12,436 bases of DNA, taken from assembly GCA_035526585.1 (NCBI GenBank), contig DATLCC010000085.1:1-12436 (forward strand). Reading direction: 5' to 3'. A program made the translations under genes and the position numbers. This document shows positions 1 to 5,831 of the stretch, piece by piece. Within the stretch, counting starts at the first letter, position 1; each line of letters opens with the position of its first letter. The notes below the pieces were generated by a model. That model saw nothing but the letters and a program-made list of their open reading frames with translations. It was not told the origin of the DNA and made no database searches. This stretch comes from JAJPHT01 sp035526585 (GTDB lineage Archaea > Thermoplasmatota > SW-10-69-26 > JACQPN01 > JAJPHT01).

Positions 1-46
1 CCTTGAGCAGTTTCGGGCCACCGGCCTTCAGGGCTTTGTCCGGCGC

Positions 47-103
47 GCGAGTGTGAGGGATGGGGCGCGCGCGGCCTTCCTTGGCTGCATCCCTCTCACT
101 CGC
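47..103. repeat. 16-bp inverted repeat with one mismatch
   Basis: The left arm is GCGAGTGTGAGGGATG (47-62) and the right arm is CATCCCTCTCACTCGC (88-103), complementary at 15 of 16 positions around a 25-nt GC-rich loop. Two further direct copies of GCATCCCTC follow at 119 and 138. It could be a transcript-end hairpin of a gene to the left, or an operator. It has no T-run, so a classical terminator is not shown. Confidence 0.6.
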
Positions 104-187
104 TCGCACAGGAATCGGGCATCCCTCGCGCCGCCCCGCATCCCTCTCTTTGGCCCGGCTTCCGCTTCCGCGTCCCCGAGGCGTAGA

Positions 188-200
188 CCAACCCTTTTCC
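188..200 (+). promoter_or_regulatory. Possible archaeal BRE/TATA pocket before the JAMM gene
   Basis: The sequence CCAACCCTTTTCC is the most AT-rich spot near the GTG start at 223. Its T-run is centred about 28 nt upstream of that codon. The start has no Shine-Dalgarno, which fits a leaderless transcript. The match to a TATA consensus is weak, so this rests mainly on position. Confidence 0.35.
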
Positions 201-222
201 GGCGCAAGGGCTCGTCCCCACC

Positions 223-648
223 GTGGGCCTCTTCCGCCGCGACAAGGAGCGCGCGCCCGAGCCGCCGCGGCGCCGACGCGTGTGGGCCATCCACCAGGAG
301 GTGCTCGACCTCGTGAAGGAGGCCGCGCGCGAGTCGCACCCCCGCGAGTTCGGCGCCACACTGCGCGCCGAGGGGGGCATCCTGACGGAGGTCGTGCTCA
401 CACCCGGCACGATCGGCGGCGAGCGTCACACGTTCATCAACTGGCACAAGCTGCCGATCGACGCGAGCATCGTCGGCACCGTGCACAGCCATCCCGGACC
501 GTACGCGGTCCCGAGCGACGCGGACAAGCAGGTGTTCAACGCCTTCGGCCACACGCACATCATCATCGCGGAGCCCTACACCGACGAGACGTGGATCGCC
601 TACGACCAGAACGCCGAGCCGGTCGAGCTTGACGTGGTCGACGACTGA
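223..648 (+). CDS. JAMM/MPN (Mov34/PAD-1) family metallopeptidase-like protein
   Basis: This 141-residue protein belongs to the JAB1/MPN+/Mov34 family, zinc isopeptidases that remove ubiquitin or, in archaea, SAMP modifiers (known for the family, e.g. HvJAMM1 of Haloferax). The complete JAMM motif is visible: Glu42 in REFGA, then HSHP (His88, His90), Ser98 and Asp101 with spacing HxHx7SxxD. All metal and catalytic residues are therefore present. The length suits a single-domain archaeal JAMM protein. The N-terminal 20 residues are rich in Arg and Pro and precede the fold. GTG 223 is chosen because it gives a family-sized protein and has an AT pocket about 28 nt upstream but no Shine-Dalgarno. 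No ubiquitin-like or E1-like gene is in the window, so the substrate is unknown. A 19-nt hairpin follows the stop. Confidence 0.88.
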   Translation: MGLFRRDKERAPEPPRRRRVWAIHQEVLDLVKEAARESHPREFGATLRAEGGILTEVVLTPGTIGGERHTFINWHKLPIDASIVGTVHSHPGPYAVPSDADKQVFNAFGHTHIIIAEPYTDETWIAYDQNAEPVELDVVDD

Positions 649-653
649 CGGTC

Positions 654-672
654 GGGACTAGGTTCAAGTCCC
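654..672 (+). terminator. Short hairpin after the JAMM gene
   Basis: GGGACT (654-659) and AGTCCC (667-672) form a perfect 6-bp stem with a 7-nt loop, six bases after the JAMM stop codon and before the next start. A run of six G follows instead of T. It may be a weak terminator or processing site. It contains GGTTCAA and so resembles a tRNA T-arm, but there is no tRNA here. Confidence 0.35.
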
Positions 673-692
673 AAGGGGGGCGTGGCCGCCGC

Positions 693-1508
693 ATGACCGT
701 GCCGCGCGACCGGCTGCTCACGAACGCAGGCGGGCTCCTCATCGCCGCGGGCGCGCTCGCCGCCTTCGCGGGCGCCGCGTACGGCCTCGCCGCGCAGCGC
801 CCCGGGATCATCCTCTCCGCGGTCGTTCTTCTCATGGGCTACGGCGTGGTCGGCTACCTCCTGATGAACCACGGCGCACGCTACTTCCAGGCTGCGCTTC
901 CGGCGACAGCCGTCCTCGTCCTCGGCACGCTCCTCCTCTTCCAGAGCCGCGTCACGACGTTCATGGAGGAAGGATTCTCCAACTACGTCCTCCTGCCGGC
1001 GCTCACGCTCCTTCTCGTCTTCGCAGGCGGCGCGCTCCTGACGCACGTCGGCGAGACCATGACGAGCCCGGTCAAGTGGCCCCCTCGCGGCGCGAAGAGC
1101 GTGAACGCGCTTCTTCACGTCGCCGCCTACGCGCCCGTGTGGTGCGCCTTCACGCTCCTCGACATCCTCGGCAACCGCGCGGGGCCCATGCTCTCGCTCT
1201 CCATCCTGACCGGCAGCGTCGCGGCCTCGATCGCGTGCGTCGTCGGCGCGCACGCGGCGACGCGCGGCAACCACCCTGCGTTCACGGTCCTCGGCGCCGC
1301 CGCGGGCTTCGTCGCCTGCGCGGGCTATCTCTTCCAGTTCATGCTCGGGCGCGGCGGCTTCGACGGGCTCTACTTCGGCCAGCTCCACGCGCTCGTGGGG
1401 CTCGTCCTCTCGGGGCTGCCCCTCGCGATCGGCGCCGTGGCATGGATCCAGATCTCGCACGGCGTCGCGGGCGCCGTGGCGGACGAGCCGCTTGACGCGG
1501 CGCGGTGA
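693..1508 (+). CDS. Multi-pass membrane protein of unknown function
   Basis: This is a 271-residue integral membrane protein with about eight hydrophobic segments, near residues 10-30, 36-58, 66-85, 97-117, 138-160, 167-190, 196-216 and 227-250. A hydrophilic loop near 118-137 carries TSPVKWPPRGAKS. I do not recognise the family. I see no ATP-binding, zinc or transporter signature and no signal peptide separate from the first helix. ATG 693 follows a GGGGGG run about 12 nt upstream. The gene ends six bases before the GTG of the YkgJ-type protein, so the two are probably co-transcribed, with RimI as the third gene. Function cannot be inferred from this arrangement. Confidence 0.8.
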   Translation: MTVPRDRLLTNAGGLLIAAGALAAFAGAAYGLAAQRPGIILSAVVLLMGYGVVGYLLMNHGARYFQAALPATAVLVLGTLLLFQSRVTTFMEEGFSNYVLLPALTLLLVFAGGALLTHVGETMTSPVKWPPRGAKSVNALLHVAAYAPVWCAFTLLDILGNRAGPMLSLSILTGSVAASIACVVGAHAATRGNHPAFTVLGAAAGFVACAGYLFQFMLGRGGFDGLYFGQLHALVGLVLSGLPLAIGAVAWIQISHGVAGAVADEPLDAAR

Positions 1509-1514
1509 GCGCGC

Positions 1515-2549
1515 GTGCGGATCCCCGGCCTCGACACGCGCGAGCTCCACGGTCGCACCTTCACGTGCCTGCCCGGCTGCGGCTTCTGCTGCACCTTCCA
1601 GCCCGAGGCGGACCAGCGCGAGCTCGCCCTGCTGCGGGCCCGTCTCAGACCGCGCGCGCTCCCCGTCGTCGTCGGCGACGGGCGCTCGTACCTAGGCCTC
1701 CACAACAAGTGCGGCGCCTGCACTCTTCTGGAGCGGCGCAATTGCACCCAGTACGACCTGCGCCCGCAGCACTGCCGCTACTTCCCCTTCCACGTGCACT
1801 TCGGCCGCACGCCCGAAGCCTACGTGAACTACACGTGCCGGGGCGTCGAGAGGCTCGCCACCTCCGACCTCGAAGGCCCCTTCGCCACGAGCCTTCTCGC
1901 GAACGCGAAGGACGCAGAGATCGCAGACCACATCCGCGGCGCGCGCGAGGCGTACGCGACCTTCGAGCGGAACGCGAAGAAGAGCGGCGCGTGGGGCGAC
2001 GTCGCCGAGGTCGTCGAGCGCGCGCTCGCGGAGGACCCGTTCACGCGCGGCTGGATGGGCTCCGCGCTGGAGCGGGCGGACGAGGAGCTGGAGCCCGAGG
2101 AGATGCTCGCCGACGCGCTGGAGCCCTTCTCCGACCCTGACATCACGAAGCGCCCGTTCTACCTGGCGCCGGACCTCAAGTGGATCACCTTCGACGGCCC
2201 GACGCGCGCGGTCGAGATGGACGAGCACGGCGCGCTCCAGCCGCTCCGAACGATCCCGCCCCTCGAAGGATGGGCCGCGCCGGCGGCCGACCTGCGCCCG
2301 TACCTGCGCGAGCTCGCGGCGCGCGGCGTCTTCGAAGGAAGCGTCTTCGCGCTCGTCGACGAGAGCGACTACACGACCACCGTCCCCCAGGCCACATGGT
2401 GGCGCCTGGCGGAGGTCGTCGCGGATCTCTCGGTGCGCGCGCGGATCCTCGCGCTCCTCGACGTCCCCCCCGCGAGGATCGCCGAGGAGACGGCGCGCTT
2501 CTACGACTCGACCTTCCTCGACGCGGACGGGATCGGGGGATTCCTCTGA
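1515..2549 (+). CDS. YkgJ-family cysteine-cluster (zinc/iron-chelating) protein with long C-terminal extension
   Basis: The protein has 344 residues. The N-terminal 110 contain the YkgJ/UPF0153-type metal-binding cysteine pattern: Cys18, Cys22, Cys25 and Cys26 (CLPGCGFCC), then Cys66, Cys69, Cys77, Cys87 (HCRYFPF) and Cys108 (YTCRG). Members are usually described as zinc- or iron-chelating proteins, and some are annotated as flagellin lysine methylases; the biochemical role here is unknown. The remaining 230 residues are acidic and helical, without a motif I recognise, and make this protein much longer than a minimal YkgJ domain. GTG 1515 lies just before the first conserved cysteine, with a weak GGTGA upstream that overlaps the stop of the preceding gene. 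The stop codon region overlaps the likely start of RimI, suggesting one operon. Confidence 0.8.
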   Translation: MRIPGLDTRELHGRTFTCLPGCGFCCTFQPEADQRELALLRARLRPRALPVVVGDGRSYLGLHNKCGACTLLERRNCTQYDLRPQHCRYFPFHVHFGRTPEAYVNYTCRGVERLATSDLEGPFATSLLANAKDAEIADHIRGAREAYATFERNAKKSGAWGDVAEVVERALAEDPFTRGWMGSALERADEELEPEEMLADALEPFSDPDITKRPFYLAPDLKWITFDGPTRAVEMDEHGALQPLRTIPPLEGWAAPAADLRPYLRELAARGVFEGSVFALVDESDYTTTVPQATWWRLAEVVADLSVRARILALLDVPPARIAEETARFYDSTFLDADGIGGFL

Positions 2550-2998
2550 AGCTGCAGAACGCCACAGTAGCAGACATGGATGCGCTCCTGGAGCTGGAGC
2601 GCGCCTGCTACGAGCCGCAGCAGGCGTACACGCGGGAGGAGTATCGTTATTCGCTCACGCGCGCGAAGGCGCTGAACCTCGCGCTTTCCGAGCGCGGTGT
2701 GATCGTCGGGTTCATCGGCGCGTTCCACCACCGCACGCACCGCCTCGGCCATGTCTACACCGTGAACGTGCATCCGAAGGAGCGCGGCCGCGGCCTCGGG
2801 CGGGCGCTCCTCTCCGCTTGCGAGGAGCGCTTGCGCGCGCTCGGCATGGACCGCGTCGTGCTCGAGGTGAACGTGGAGAACGCGGATGCGATCCGGCTCT
2901 ACGAGCGCGCGGGGTACGTCCGACAGGAGCGCCTGAAGGACTACTACACCACCTATCGCGTGAACGACGCGTTCCTCTACACGAAGCAGCTCCGCTAA
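2546..2998 (+). CDS. rimI: GNAT acetyltransferase, RimI-like (protein N-terminal acetylation)
   Basis: This GNAT-fold protein resembles archaeal RimI/Ard1, which transfers acetyl from acetyl-CoA to protein N-termini in the cytoplasm. Numbering from the start used here (150 residues), the acetyl-CoA loop is RGRGLGRA at 80-87 after the beta-4 strand VYTVNVHP. The motif NADAIRLYERAGY (112-124) is the typical GNAT motif B. The C-terminus has the YY pair (133-134) and the final strand DAFLYTKQL. The first canonical start, ATG 2576, would remove the first beta strand (LKLQNATVAD). CTG 2546 restores it, has GGGGGA five bases upstream and overlaps the preceding stop as CTGA, so I prefer it. It could instead acetylate another amine; ribosomal S18 specificity is not shown. 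The stop overlaps that of the facing gene. Confidence 0.82.
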   Translation: MKLQNATVADMDALLELERACYEPQQAYTREEYRYSLTRAKALNLALSERGVIVGFIGAFHHRTHRLGHVYTVNVHPKERGRGLGRALLSACEERLRALGMDRVVLEVNVENADAIRLYERAGYVRQERLKDYYTTYRVNDAFLYTKQLR

Positions 2999-3010
2999 GG
3001 AGCTGCTTCG
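2982..3010. terminator. Perfect 12-bp inverted repeat spanning two convergent stop codons
   Basis: The left arm CGAAGCAGCTCC (2982-2993) and right arm GGAGCTGCTTCG (2999-3010) are exactly complementary around the 5-nt loop GCTAA. The TAA of the rightward RimI gene (2996-2998) and the TAG of the leftward PP-loop gene (2995-2997) overlap at the loop. Each arm encodes the last residues of one protein. It would form a strong hairpin in either transcript and probably acts as a shared bidirectional 3' end. Confidence 0.75.
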
Positions 3011-4467
3011 ATCCACCGCTCGCCGACCTTCTCGCGCGCCCCTTTCGCCTTCGTCGATAGGATCGCGTACACGCGATCCGCCAGCTCCTTGGGCATCGCG
3101 CGGCGCGGGCTCGTCTCCGGGTGGAAGCGCAGCGATTGCACCTCGGGGTGCGGGCGCGGCACGAAGCCATTCGCGCTCCCCTTGAACGTCCACCCGCGCT
3201 TTTGCGCGAGCCACATGCAGTGCTCGGCCTCTGGCCGCTCGAACTTCACGTGCGTCGTCGCGAGCGCGTCGGCGAGCGCGCGGATGTCCGCCGCGGTGTA
3301 GCGCAGCTTCTTGGGGTCGTGCCCCGCCGCCAGCAGGAACAGGATGATCCCCTGGCACTTGCTGCAGCGACCGCAAGGAATGACCTTCGTGCCGCGCAGA
3401 TGCGTCGCATGGCACGAGGTCTGCACCGCGAGGAGATCGGGATAGCGCGACGCGAGCGCATCTTGGATGATGAGACCGGAGAGTGTGCGCAGGATGCTGG
3501 CCTGGCGGATCCCCCAGCCCTTCTTCTCGTAATAGGCGTTCAGAACGTCGTCGAACTCCTGCGACTGGTCGTAGATCCCCCACCAGTGCTTCACGCCCTT
3601 CTCCTCGGGCCAGTCGCCCTCGTCGAACTCGTTCCCCATGAGGAGCGTGCCGATGCCGAAGTGCATGGCGAGACCCGCGACGGCCATCTGATAGCTGTTG
3701 AACGTGAAGAGCTGCGTCGGATAGACGTCGGCGCCGAGGCTCTGGAAGTTCTTCTTGATGCAGGGCAGGAGGCGGTTCGCGCCCACGTAGAGCCGGTCGA
3801 CCGAGGTCCAGATGCGCTTCGTGCGCTCGTCCGTCTTTGCGTGGTATCGGTGCGCCATGAGCGCCGTGTACCAGTGGCGCCCGCTCTCGTTCACGTAGAT
3901 CGGCGAGACGTCCTCGTTGAGCTCCCTCAGGATGCCGTACGTGAGGAGCGATTCCTTGCCGCCCGACGAGAGCACGGCGTAGCGCCGCGAGTCCGGCATC
4001 TCGCCGTGCGGATCGCGCGCGGGCTCGGGCTCGACCTTGCACACCATGCGCGCGAGCCGCTTCAAGGCGCGCGGGTCGAACCTGGCGGTGGGCACGTGAT
4101 ACTCGGCCTCCACGAGCGGGTGCGGCTCGTCGCCCACGAAGCGATTGAGGTAGATCTCGCGCGCGGTGAGCCCCTGCATCTGCGTCAGATACGCGAGGTC
4201 GGCCTTCGTGAGAGGGAACTCGAAGACGATCCTCTTGCAGAACAGACCGTAGTTCAACGAGGGGATCGCATGGTGCACGCGCGCCTGGTTCACCATCGCC
4301 GCGTTCGCGTCCGCATAGAGCGGCGCGGGGAACTTGTAGTGGAGCGTCAGCGGATGCTTGCGGCCTCGCTTGTCGACGAAGGTGTACGTCGACGTGCTCG
4401 CGTCGTCCTTGAGGACCGGGTCGCTCACGCGCAGCTCACGGAAGAACATCAGGTCTGGTGCGGTCAT
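2995..4467 (-). CDS. PP-loop ATPase-type protein resembling MurL (ATP-dependent glutamyl epimerase)
   Basis: The protein has 490 residues. A PP-loop signature SSGGKES lies at 167-173, marking an AMP-forming N-type ATP pyrophosphatase. Further blocks are GNEFDE (278-283), a segment SILRTLSGLI (324-333), and a four-cysteine set Cys352, Cys365, Cys368, Cys371 (PCGRCSKC). The order GGK(D/E)S, SNE-like, SLLRP-like, SSC and CGxCxKC matches my recollection of MurL, the Xanthomonas enzyme that epimerises the terminal L-Glu of UDP-MurNAc-L-Ala-L-Glu with ATP giving AMP and PPi. The first 150 residues also fit that layout. An archaeon has no murein, so the substrate must differ. The start is fixed by ATG 4467 with GAGG five bases upstream; ATGA overlaps the stop of the DUF1611 gene, so the two are translationally coupled. 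An alternative reading is a QueC/tRNA-thiolation-like PP-loop enzyme, but the N-terminal domain and length fit less well. Confidence 0.75.
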   Translation of the reverse strand: MTAPDLMFFRELRVSDPVLKDDASTSTYTFVDKRGRKHPLTLHYKFPAPLYADANAAMVNQARVHHAIPSLNYGLFCKRIVFEFPLTKADLAYLTQMQGLTAREIYLNRFVGDEPHPLVEAEYHVPTARFDPRALKRLARMVCKVEPEPARDPHGEMPDSRRYAVLSSGGKESLLTYGILRELNEDVSPIYVNESGRHWYTALMAHRYHAKTDERTKRIWTSVDRLYVGANRLLPCIKKNFQSLGADVYPTQLFTFNSYQMAVAGLAMHFGIGTLLMGNEFDEGDWPEEKGVKHWWGIYDQSQEFDDVLNAYYEKKGWGIRQASILRTLSGLIIQDALASRYPDLLAVQTSCHATHLRGTKVIPCGRCSKCQGIILFLLAAGHDPKKLRYTAADIRALADALATTHVKFERPEAEHCMWLAQKRGWTFKGSANGFVPRPHPEVQSLRFHPETSPRRAMPKELADRVYAILSTKAKGAREKVGERWIEAAP

Positions 4468-5513
4468 CGCTTCCTCAACCCGAATCGCGCCACGACCGCA
4501 TCCACCAGCGGCTGGGGCCCGTCGAAGAGGACGTCCGTCACGGGCTTGCCGAAGCGGTCGTGATAGCGTTTCTTCCAGCTCTCTACCTCTTCGCGCGAAA
4601 GGTGCTCGTGGTTCAGCGTGATCGCGACGAGCGCGTGCCCCGACATCGCTTCCGCGATCGTGACCGCGGGCCCGAGGTCGGGCATCGGGTACATGATGAA
4701 GCCGTCCAGATTCTGGCGGCCCGGCGCGTGTTGGAGGATGACGCCTTTCACGCGCGCGCCTGCGATGATCTCGTAGCCGCCCGGCGCGCCCGGATGCGTG
4801 AGGCCGCCCTGTCCTTCCACGACGATGATGTCGGGGCGCTCGTCGTGCCACGCGCTCCAGACGACGTGCTCGATCTCGCCGGTGAGGAAGTCGTTCACGA
4901 GCGAGTCGAGGATGATGCTGTAGCGCGCGCCTTGCAGGCGACCCGTCTGGCCCGTGCCGATGAACACGGCCTTGTAGCCCGCGCTGTTGAGCGCCTTCAC
5001 AAGCACGCGCGCCGTCGTGCGCTTGCCGAGCGCGCTGTCGGTGCCGAGCACGGCGACGACGGGGCACGTGACCTCCTCGATCTTTCCCGAGAAGAAGTGC
5101 TGCTCCTCCTTGGGCGGCACGACGCGCACGTCCTGGATGGAGGCGCCATAGGCCCGGGCGAGGCGCACAAGCTCCTCGTCCCGCTCCAGCTTCTCGTGGA
5201 GGCCGGAGACGATGTGCAGCTTGTGCTCCAACGCCTCGACGAGGATCGGGCGATAGCTTTCCGGGAGCCTGCCGCCGTCGGTCGCGACGCCCATCACGAG
5301 ATGCGTCGGCCGCATCGACAGGCCTTCCTTCAGGCTCGCGACGATGGGGATCCCCGTCTTCTTGCCGTCGAGGAACTCTCCTGCGTCGCGGCCGGCGAGC
5401 GTGCTGTCGATGACCGCGACGATCTCATAGAGGTCGCTGTAGCGCACGAGGCCGTGCGCCGTCTTGCCGCTCGGGTCGCCGAAGTGGCCTTCGCAGAGGA
5501 CAAGGGCGCGCAC
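4464..5513 (-). CDS. DUF1611/DgcN family protein (D-glutamate N-acetyltransferase-like)
   Basis: This is a COG3367/DUF1611 protein of 349 residues from GTG 5513. The N-terminal domain reads LVLCEGHFGDPSGKTAHGL (5-23), with IVAVIDSTLAG at 31-41 and VSGLHEKL at 102-109. The C-terminal domain has a BioD-like P-loop GTDSALGKRTT (157-167), GTGQTG (186-191), and EGQGGLTHP (233-241). DgcN of this family N-acetylates D-glutamate, and the DgcA partner then racemises the product, in marine bacteria and haloarchaea (family knowledge). Here the coupled partner is a MurL-like protein instead. The open frame extends to ATG 5612, which would add 33 basic residues. I prefer GTG 5513 because the family begins at this strand, the length is right, and an AT-rich palindrome lies about 31 nt upstream. 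The exact substrate is not shown by sequence. Confidence 0.82.
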   Translation of the reverse strand: MRALVLCEGHFGDPSGKTAHGLVRYSDLYEIVAVIDSTLAGRDAGEFLDGKKTGIPIVASLKEGLSMRPTHLVMGVATDGGRLPESYRPILVEALEHKLHIVSGLHEKLERDEELVRLARAYGASIQDVRVVPPKEEQHFFSGKIEEVTCPVVAVLGTDSALGKRTTARVLVKALNSAGYKAVFIGTGQTGRLQGARYSIILDSLVNDFLTGEIEHVVWSAWHDERPDIIVVEGQGGLTHPGAPGGYEIIAGARVKGVILQHAPGRQNLDGFIMYPMPDLGPAVTIAEAMSGHALVAITLNHEHLSREEVESWKKRYHDRFGKPVTDVLFDGPQPLVDAVVARFGLRKR

Positions 5514-5536
5514 GCGCGGCCAGCGAACGTCGGGTA

Positions 5537-5550
5537 GAGAAAGGTTTCTC
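5537..5550 (-). promoter_or_regulatory. AT-rich palindrome, possible promoter of the DUF1611-MurL-like pair
   Basis: On the minus strand the sequence GAGAAACCTTTCTC has 6-bp complementary arms around CC. Its centre is about 31 nt before GTG 5513, which has no Shine-Dalgarno. This suits a BRE/TATA-like element giving a nearly leaderless mRNA, possibly also a regulator site. If ATG 5612 is the true start, it would be coding sequence instead. Confidence 0.35.
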
Positions 5551-5617
5551 AGGCGAAAAGCAGGGGCGGCCCGCCTCGGCGGAGGCGCGCTGACGCGTCC
5601 TTCGAGACGCATCCGCG

Positions 5618-5635
5618 CCCTTGCTTGCGCAAGGG
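5618..5635 (-). terminator. 7-bp stem hairpin between the small ORF and the DUF1611 gene
   Basis: CCCTTGC (5618-5624) and GCAAGGG (5629-5635) are perfect complements around a 4-nt loop. The hairpin lies just downstream of the 45-codon ORF on the minus strand and upstream of the DUF1611 gene. It may end or attenuate the transcript from the PLP-enzyme gene, which would make the DUF1611 pair a separate unit. Confidence 0.4.
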
Positions 5636-5653
5636 GGCCAACGCCCGCCCGTC

Positions 5654-5791
5654 CTACCGTGACAACAGGGACGACACGTTCCGCGGTTCTCTCTTCTTCG
5701 TCCCAGCCACCAAGGCATTCCGGGCGAACGACCGGGGCGACGCCTCGCCCCAGAGATATTCCTCGTACTCGTGGTCGTCAAGGTTCGGCAT
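5654..5791 (-). CDS. Small unrecognised ORF of 45 residues
   Basis: Between the PLP enzyme and the DUF1611 gene a minus-strand ATG (5791) opens 45 codons ending in TAG. The product begins MPNLDDHEYEEYLWGEASPR and ends in a basic, Ser-rich tail (SSLLSR). It has an acidic, Tyr/Trp-containing N-terminal half and a basic C-terminal half. The composition looks like a real protein rather than the Arg/Ala/Pro-rich shadow frames around it. GAGG lies eight bases before the ATG, and the start is 41 nt past the preceding stop, as in an operon. The frame is open further upstream (residues KPNDFDPASAQGAPVEDWH) without a canonical start, so a longer form or an older, decayed gene is possible. I recognise no family. 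Confidence 0.45.
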   Translation of the reverse strand: MPNLDDHEYEEYLWGEASPRSFARNALVAGTKKREPRNVSSLLSR

Positions 5792-5831
5792 GTGCCAGTC
5801 CTCGACCGGAGCTCCCTGTGCGCTCGCGGGG

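Larger units (their letters stand above)
1..222. other. Upstream region with no confident gene
   Basis: This stretch before the JAMM gene has no ORF I would defend. Several frames stay open because of high GC, but none shows a recognisable domain. A minus-strand frame near 1-107 reads through the left edge (it contains residues PDKALKAGGPKLLK) and could be the start of a leftward gene outside the window; this is undecided. The stretch holds a 16-bp imperfect inverted repeat (47-103), three copies of GCATCCCTC (87-95, 119-127, 138-146) and an AT-rich pocket just before the first gene. Confidence 0.4.

Noticed and set aside
654..672. GGTTCAAGTCC resembling a tRNA T-arm
   Set aside because: The pairing closes as GGGACT/AGTCCC rather than a T-stem, and no anticodon arm, D-arm or acceptor stem is found around it.
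600..1550. Long minus-strand open frame opposite the first membrane protein
   Set aside because: The product is Arg/Glu/Ala-rich with no motif, typical of antisense frames in GC-rich DNA, while the plus strand shows clear membrane helices.
2501..4042. Long minus-strand open frame overlapping the MurL-like gene and RimI
   Set aside because: It is a shadow in another frame. The true frames carry the PP-loop, cysteine and GNAT motifs.
3121..4563. 480-codon plus-strand open frame
   Set aside because: It is antisense to the MurL-like gene, Arg/Val/His-rich and without any domain.
4458..5537. 359-codon plus-strand open frame
   Set aside because: It is antisense to the DUF1611 gene, which has full family motifs.
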